Assembly (NCBI GenBank): GCA_002415895.1
Contig: DIAV01000060.1
Location: 1 to 9,875, forward strand
DNA length: 9,875 bases
Reading direction: 5' to 3'
Source: Anaerolineales bacterium UBA5069
Lineage (GTDB): Bacteria > Chloroflexota > Anaerolineae > Caldilineales > Caldilineaceae
In this document: positions 5,522 through 9,875 of the stretch, one piece after another
How positions within the stretch are numbered: the first letter of the stretch is position 1
How the letters are laid out: every line of letters starts with the position of its first letter
Notes under the pieces: generated by a model
Told to the model about the DNA's origin: nothing
Seen by the model: only the letters and a program-made list of their open reading frames with translations
Databases searched by the model: none
Translations under genes and position numbers: made by a program

Positions 5522-8188
5522 CTACAGTGTCGACACCGGATCGATGTCCACGCGCCAGCCGTGGGGAAAGTCGAGCCGGCGCACAATCGCCGCCGGGTCA
5601 TCTGCAAGGAGCAGAATCTGCCAGCGATAGTAACCGCGGCTGCGCGCAAAGAAGGCAGGCGCGGGGCCAAAGATGCGCGCATCTTCCTCCAGCCCCAGCG
5701 CCCGAAGCAGGGCAAGCAGTTCGGCTGCCAGCCGCTTTGGCTCGGTGCGCGCTTTCTGGGGATTCTTCTCCCAGAAGACCAGCCGCGCCATGCGCCGCAG
5801 CGGGGGATAGCCCTGGTCGCGCCGGAAGCTCATTTCGCGTTTGTAAAAGGCGTGATAATCGTGCTGCGCCGCCGCCTGAATGGCATAGTGCTCCGGCGTA
5901 TAGCTCTGAATCACCACACGGCCGCCGCGACGACTGCGCCCCGCGCGCCCGGCCACCTGTGTCAGCAGTTGGAAGGCGCGCTCGCCGGCGCGAAAATCGG
6001 GCAGGTGCAAGCCCACATCGGCGGCCACCACGCCCACCAGCGTCACCAGTGGCAGGTCCAGCCCCTTGGCAATCATCTGCGTGCCCACCAGCACATCGGC
6101 CTCATGGGCAGCAAAGCGTTGCAAAATGGCCTCATGGCTGCCGCGCGCGCTGGTGGTGTCGGCATCCCAGCGCAGGAGGCGTGCGCCTGGAACAAGCTCG
6201 CGCACGCGCCGCTCAATCTGCTCGGTGCCGCTGCCAAAGTAGCGGATGCGTGCGCTTTGGCACGAGGGGCAGTGTGCGGGAATGGGCGTGCGCGTGTTGC
6301 AGCGATGGCAGATGAGCTGGCTCACGCCCTCATGGTAGATCAACGGGCTTTCGCAATTGGGGCACTGCGCCACATAGCCGCAATCGCGACAGATGACAAA
6401 GGTGCTTGTGCCGCGCCGATTGAGAAAGAAGATGGCCTGCTCGCCCGCATCCAACGTGGCGCGCAGTTCATTCTGCAGGCTGCGGCTAAAGATGCTGCGG
6501 TTGCCTGCGCGCAACTCCTGGCGCATGTCCACCAGTTCCACGGGGGGCATGCCGCCATAGGCCGTCACCTCGGCAACCGTGCCCGCAAGTGCTGCGGGCG
6601 CATGGCCCACCACGCGCTGCGGCAGGCTGATGAGCGTTGCACCGCCGCGCATGGCCTCTGCATAGGCTTCCAGGCTGGGTGTGGCGCTGCCCATGATCAG
6701 CACGCAACCGCTAATTTCGGAGAGTCGCCGGGCCACAGTGCGCGCGTCATAGAAGACAGCGCGGCTGCCCCACTCCTCGGCATCCTGCTTGTACGATGAT
6801 TCGTGCTCCTCGTCAATTACAATCAACCCCAGGTTGGGCATGGGCGCAAAGAGCGCGCTGCGCGGGCCAACAACAATGTCAAAATCGCCTGCGCGCAGCG
6901 CGCGCCACACGTCGTAGCGCTCACCCGTATTGAGCGCCGAATGAATGACAGTGACGCGCCCGGGAAAGCGCCCTGCAAAGCGCGCCACCGTTTGTGGGGC
7001 CAGCGCAATCTCGGGGATGAGCACAATGGCCTGTTTGCCGCGCGCCAGCGTCTCCTCAATGGCGCGCAAATAGATTTCGGTCTTGCCTGATCCCGTAACG
7101 CCGTGCAAAAGGAAGCGGCGCGACGCGGCTTCTGTGCTGGCTTGTGCGCCAAAGGCAAGATCGTGAAGCATCTCCCACGCCGCGGCCTGCTCCCCTGTGA
7201 GCAACGGCGCAAAGGTGCGTCGGTAGTCGCGCCCCTCCAGCGGATCGCGAAAGCGCACGCGCTCGGTGACGGTGACAAGGTCCCACAGCTCCAAATCGCG
7301 CAACAGGGCAGCGGCATTGGCCGGGCGCTCGTCGCCCCACAGCGCGTAGAGTTCATCGCGCCAGAGCGGGTGACCCGCCTCAGCCAGGATGGCCAGCGGC
7401 CGCCGGTAGCGCGCCGTGCCGCGCGCGGCATCCAGCGCCGCGGTGAGCGCCTGGTGCGATGCGGACGCCCTGTAGCTCTCAGCCTCTACATGCAGCAAAC
7501 CCTGCGCCACAAGACGCTGCAAAGGCAGCCGCGAGGTGAGCGCGCACGCTGTGCGCAACTCTTTTTCGTCAACGGCAATCCCCTCATGATCGAGGAACCA
7601 TTGCAGAATGCGCGCTTCAGGTGTCGTGCGACCAGCCTCGGCCAGCGCGGCTGCAATCGCGGCCGGTGTGGCAACAAGATCAATCTGCGGCACACGCTTG
7701 GCGCGCACACCCAGGCGATCGGGCGCGCTTTGCAGCAGGCGCGGCGGCAGCAGCAGGCGCACGGCCTCGGCAATCGGCGCGACATAGGTAAAGGCTATCC
7801 ACGCCGCAAGACGCATTTGGGCGGTCGTCAATACCGGTTCAGCGCGCGCAAGGCGCAGCACGGCCTTGGTACGCACCTCTGTCGCGGCGATCAGCGCAAC
7901 GACAATCCCCTGGATGGTGCGCCCATGGAAGGGCACCCACACAAGGTGGCCGGGCTCCACCTGCCCCTCCAGTTGGCGCGGCAGGTGATAGGTGAAGGTC
8001 TGATAGGGAGGCTCGGGCGGCGTCACATCGGCGGCAGGCGACTCGCCCTCTGGTATATCCGCCGCCAAGTCATCGCCCGCGGGCACACCCTCTGCACGCT
8101 CGGCGGCATCCACTGCCGATGCGTCCATGCGCGCGCGGGCAAACGGGCCGCGCACCGGCACGTTGACAACGACTTCGACGAATTCCAT
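5522..8188 (-). CDS. priA: Primosomal replication restart helicase PriA
   Basis: PriA is a 3'-to-5' superfamily 2 helicase that recognises stalled forks and reloads the replisome. From ATG 8188 the product has 888 residues (E. coli has 732). In order: an N-terminal fork-binding domain (MEFVEVVVNVPV... FTYHLP... VPFHGRTIQGIVV), a winged-helix region, Walker A GSGKT with K369, DEEH at 459-462, a zinc module with eight cysteines (C600, 603, 609, 612, 627, 630, 640, 643), a helicase core with QMIAKGLDLP and QVAGRAGR (744-751), and a C-terminal domain ending VDIDPVSTL. All catalytic motifs are intact. The oddity is an insertion of about 45 acidic, Ala/Pro-rich residues at about 14-61, inside the first domain. 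ATG 8188 fits the family but lacks a clear Shine-Dalgarno sequence; an in-frame TTG at 8251 would add 21 residues and is less likely. Confidence 0.96.
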   Translation of the reverse strand: MEFVEVVVNVPVRGPFARARMDASAVDAAERAEGVPAGDDLAADIPEGESPAADVTPPEPPYQTFTYHLPRQLEGQVEPGHLVWVPFHGRTIQGIVVALIAATEVRTKAVLRLARAEPVLTTAQMRLAAWIAFTYVAPIAEAVRLLLPPRLLQSAPDRLGVRAKRVPQIDLVATPAAIAAALAEAGRTTPEARILQWFLDHEGIAVDEKELRTACALTSRLPLQRLVAQGLLHVEAESYRASASHQALTAALDAARGTARYRRPLAILAEAGHPLWRDELYALWGDERPANAAALLRDLELWDLVTVTERVRFRDPLEGRDYRRTFAPLLTGEQAAAWEMLHDLAFGAQASTEAASRRFLLHGVTGSGKTEIYLRAIEETLARGKQAIVLIPEIALAPQTVARFAGRFPGRVTVIHSALNTGERYDVWRALRAGDFDIVVGPRSALFAPMPNLGLIVIDEEHESSYKQDAEEWGSRAVFYDARTVARRLSEISGCVLIMGSATPSLEAYAEAMRGGATLISLPQRVVGHAPAALAGTVAEVTAYGGMPPVELVDMRQELRAGNRSIFSRSLQNELRATLDAGEQAIFFLNRRGTSTFVICRDCGYVAQCPNCESPLIYHEGVSQLICHRCNTRTPIPAHCPSCQSARIRYFGSGTEQIERRVRELVPGARLLRWDADTTSARGSHEAILQRFAAHEADVLVGTQMIAKGLDLPLVTLVGVVAADVGLHLPDFRAGERAFQLLTQVAGRAGRSRRGGRVVIQSYTPEHYAIQAAAQHDYHAFYKREMSFRRDQGYPPLRRMARLVFWEKNPQKARTEPKRLAAELLALLRALGLEEDARIFGPAPAFFARSRGYYRWQILLLADDPAAIVRRLDFPHGWRVDIDPVSTL

Positions 8189-8295
8189 GTGTGCGTGCTC
8201 GGGCTGAATCAGGTTGCTCAGGCTGCGCACTACGGGCGCAACTTGAAGCAAAAGAACGGGCGGGCAAGTTCAACGAATGGGCAGGAGATCAAGCG

Positions 8296-9875
8296 TTACT
8301 CGCGCGTGCCGTAAATCGATTCCTGGGCAAAGGCCAGGCCAAAGGCAAGCAGCGCCGGTACCAGTTCCAGCAGCCACGAGCTGTTGAGAGAGATTCCAAA
8401 CATCCAGAAGAGCCCCGACAGCAGCCCAAAGATCAGTGCGCCGCCCAACATGCCCATAATCGGCAGGATCAAACCGCGCAGGCTGTACTTGCGGTCAATA
8501 AAGCCAACGCCGTGCGCAAGATAGCGCTGCAGGTTGACAAGGCCGCCAACCGCCCCGCCCAGCGCACCGGCATAGATGGCGAGCAGCGCCGGCACCACAT
8601 TGCTGGCGGCCCAGCCCTCTGCCGCCCAGCCCATGGCGCTGCTTATGCGTTCGCCCAGACCATTGCCAAAGATGAGCGCCGCAGCCACAATCATGCTGCA
8701 CAGCACAGCCCACGCCAGCAAATAGCGCACCAATTGTTTGCGATACAGTCCTGCCCACTGCAGCGTTTGGTGCGAGCGATCCACAATCGCACGCACCTGC
8801 GAGAGATAATAATCCACCTCGGCGGAACGCTGCGGGTCGGCGGCAAAGATTGTCTGCGCCTTATCGAGGAGATGGCGTGCGCGGCGCGCCGACTCGTGGC
8901 CGGCAGGCAGCACGCGCGCCATCTCCTCGGAGAGGGCCAGAATCTCGCGCTCCATTTCGTGCGTATCCCACGGCGTGCTGCGCGGCAGCAGCGCGGCGTA
9001 GCGGGCATTGCGCGGCCCCACAGCCATGGATCCCGTGACGGTGCCGCCGTTAATCACAGCAGGGTTCCGGCGCACGGGCCCCAACCCGGGCAGGTCATCG
9101 TCAACGTTGTACTGATCGGCGTGGGTGCCTGTGCTGCGCGGCGCGCTTGCACCCTGTGGTGCAGCAGCGCGTGCCGCATTCTCTCTGCGATTGGCGCTGC
9201 CCGGATAGCGCTGCTCCACCGCCGTTAATTTGCGCCCACTTTCGCCCGTTGGCGGGGCAGATGCGGGCTGATACGCCGACGCATAGGCTGACGTAGAGCC
9301 AGATGCAACAGGTGGCATGGTTGCGTCGGTTTCAGTGGGCGCAGGGCGAGCCGACAGACGGTTGGGTGCTTTGGGTGCAGGCGCGGTAGGCGCAGGCGCG
9401 GCCGACGCGAAGTCCGCCGGGGCCAGCGCCTCGGGGCTGTAGGGGTCTGTCGATGCAATAGGAAATGCACCGGCGTAGCCGCTGCCCTGCGCAGCAGTGG
9501 AACCCGTTTGCGCGTGGGGCGGGCCTGACCGCTGCGTTGTACGCGCAACCACACTGGGCGGCGGGCGAAAAGGCGCAGGTGGGATGGGCGCGTCGTCTGT
9601 GCTGCCGGCTGCGTTGTCGCGCGCAAAGGGGCTGGGATTCTGGCGCGTGCCGGTGGCATTGGTTTCATCGGTGTGGGCATTGCGCGCCTCAGGCGGCAGT
9701 TCGCCCGTGCCGCCCCGTATGCCATTGGAGAGCACAAAGCCGTTGGATGGCGGCGCAGGCTCGACGGCTGGGCTGTCCGCGTGTCTGTCCGCGTCTCTGT
9801 CCGCGTGGTTGTCGGCGGCCGGCAGCGCGCCATGTGCGTGGTTTGCGCCAACAATACCCTCGCCCTGCGTGGGTG
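8296..9875 (-). CDS. Pro/Ala-rich membrane protein, 5' end beyond the right edge
   Basis: I recognise no family. The frame is open from the window edge to the TAA at 8296, so at least 526 codons are visible and the true start may lie outside. A GTG at 9735 is possible but has no Shine-Dalgarno sequence, and the same low-complexity composition continues upstream of it. Counting from that GTG as residue 1: residues 1-235 are disordered and rich in Ala, Pro, Ser and Thr; about 255-335 is helical and charged (MEREILALSEEMARV, then SAEVDYYLSQVRAIVDR); and there are about four membrane segments near 339-358, 380-400, 420-447 and 454-470, with a Gly-rich stretch GALGGAVGGL in the second. It ends QESIYGTRE. 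A cytoplasmic regulatory or scaffold part tethered to a membrane domain is plausible. It is 107 nt upstream of priA and may be cotranscribed with it. Confidence 0.8.
   Translation of the reverse strand, partial: PTQGEGIVGANHAHGALPAADNHADRDADRHADSPAVEPAPPSNGFVLSNGIRGGTGELPPEARNAHTDETNATGTRQNPSPFARDNAAGSTDDAPIPPAPFRPPPSVVARTTQRSGPPHAQTGSTAAQGSGYAGAFPIASTDPYSPEALAPADFASAAPAPTAPAPKAPNRLSARPAPTETDATMPPVASGSTSAYASAYQPASAPPTGESGRKLTAVEQRYPGSANRRENAARAAAPQGASAPRSTGTHADQYNVDDDLPGLGPVRRNPAVINGGTVTGSMAVGPRNARYAALLPRSTPWDTHEMEREILALSEEMARVLPAGHESARRARHLLDKAQTIFAADPQRSAEVDYYLSQVRAIVDRSHQTLQWAGLYRKQLVRYLLAWAVLCSMIVAAALIFGNGLGERISSAMGWAAEGWAASNVVPALLAIYAGALGGAVGGLVNLQRYLAHGVGFIDRKYSLRGLILPIMGMLGGALIFGLLSGLFWMFGISLNSSWLLELVPALLAFGLAFAQESIYGTRE
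9773..9808 (-). repeat. Three tandem 12-bp repeats coding for tetrapeptides
   Basis: CTGTCCGCGTNN on the plus strand occurs three times at 9773-9784, 9785-9796 and 9797-9808, with a degenerate fourth copy after them. In the minus-strand reading frame of the membrane protein they give HADR, DADR and HADS. The period is a multiple of three, so copy-number changes would keep the frame, which supports this stretch being coding and not upstream sequence. Confidence 0.6.

Noticed and set aside
4985..6799. 604-codon plus-strand open frame
   Set aside because: It lies antisense to the N-terminal part of the helix-turn-helix gene and the 3' half of priA. The product is His/Gln/Ala-rich without any recognisable domain, which is typical of the shadow of a GC-rich gene.
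8189..8251. TTG 8251 as the start of PriA
   Set aside because: There is no Shine-Dalgarno sequence, and the extra 21 residues are not part of the PriA fold. ATG 8188 begins exactly at the first strand.
7103..8314. 403-codon plus-strand open frame
   Set aside because: Antisense to the N-terminal half of priA, with Arg/Gln-rich shadow composition and no ribosome binding site.

Overview
The window is a bacterial chromosome segment of fairly high GC in which every convincing gene lies on the minus strand. Listed in window order (reverse of transcription) these are: the 5' part of fusA (EF-G), rpsG (S7), rpsL (S12), a fold-type III PLP enzyme of the D-serine dehydratase / D-threonine aldolase family, a small lipoprotein, a MerR/excisionase-type helix-turn-helix protein, priA, and a Pro/Ala-rich membrane protein whose 5' end runs off the right edge. 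Long open frames on the plus strand are antisense shadows. I saw no tRNA, rRNA, CRISPR array or transposase. The best guess for the organism is a member of the Chloroflexota. This is inferred from the style of S12 (15-residue insertion, basic C-terminal tail) and from general protein composition, with no tree to back it.

Region 1 to 2220 is the conserved str operon, rpsL-rpsG-fusA. S12 starts at TTG behind a perfect GGAGG. A good extended -10 promoter lies about 200 nt upstream of rpsL, and a GC-rich hairpin followed by four T lies between that promoter and the gene, so the operon may have an attenuated leader. rpsG and fusA are separated by 523 nt with no credible gene but with a weak terminator-like hairpin, which is much longer than usual for this operon.

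Region 2226 to 4000 holds the PLP enzyme and the lipoprotein gene, separated by a textbook 13-bp terminator. The PLP enzyme start is only 37 nt past that terminator. Region 3998 to 4720 is about 720 nt without a credible gene and with visibly lower GC. It carries two extended -10 promoter candidates facing the lipoprotein gene, an inverted repeat abutting and enclosing one -10 box, and a perfect 13-bp tandem duplication just downstream of it.

Region 4721 to 9875 holds, in transcription order, the membrane protein, priA and the helix-turn-helix protein, all close enough to be one transcript. PriA has intact helicase motifs and both zinc sites, plus an acidic insertion of about 45 residues inside its N-terminal DNA-binding domain.

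Overall this is mostly core housekeeping sequence. I see no complete undescribed system; the points worth a second look are regulatory (str leader, rpsG-fusA spacer, the 4254-4309 promoter/operator cluster) and the uncharacterised proteins next to priA.
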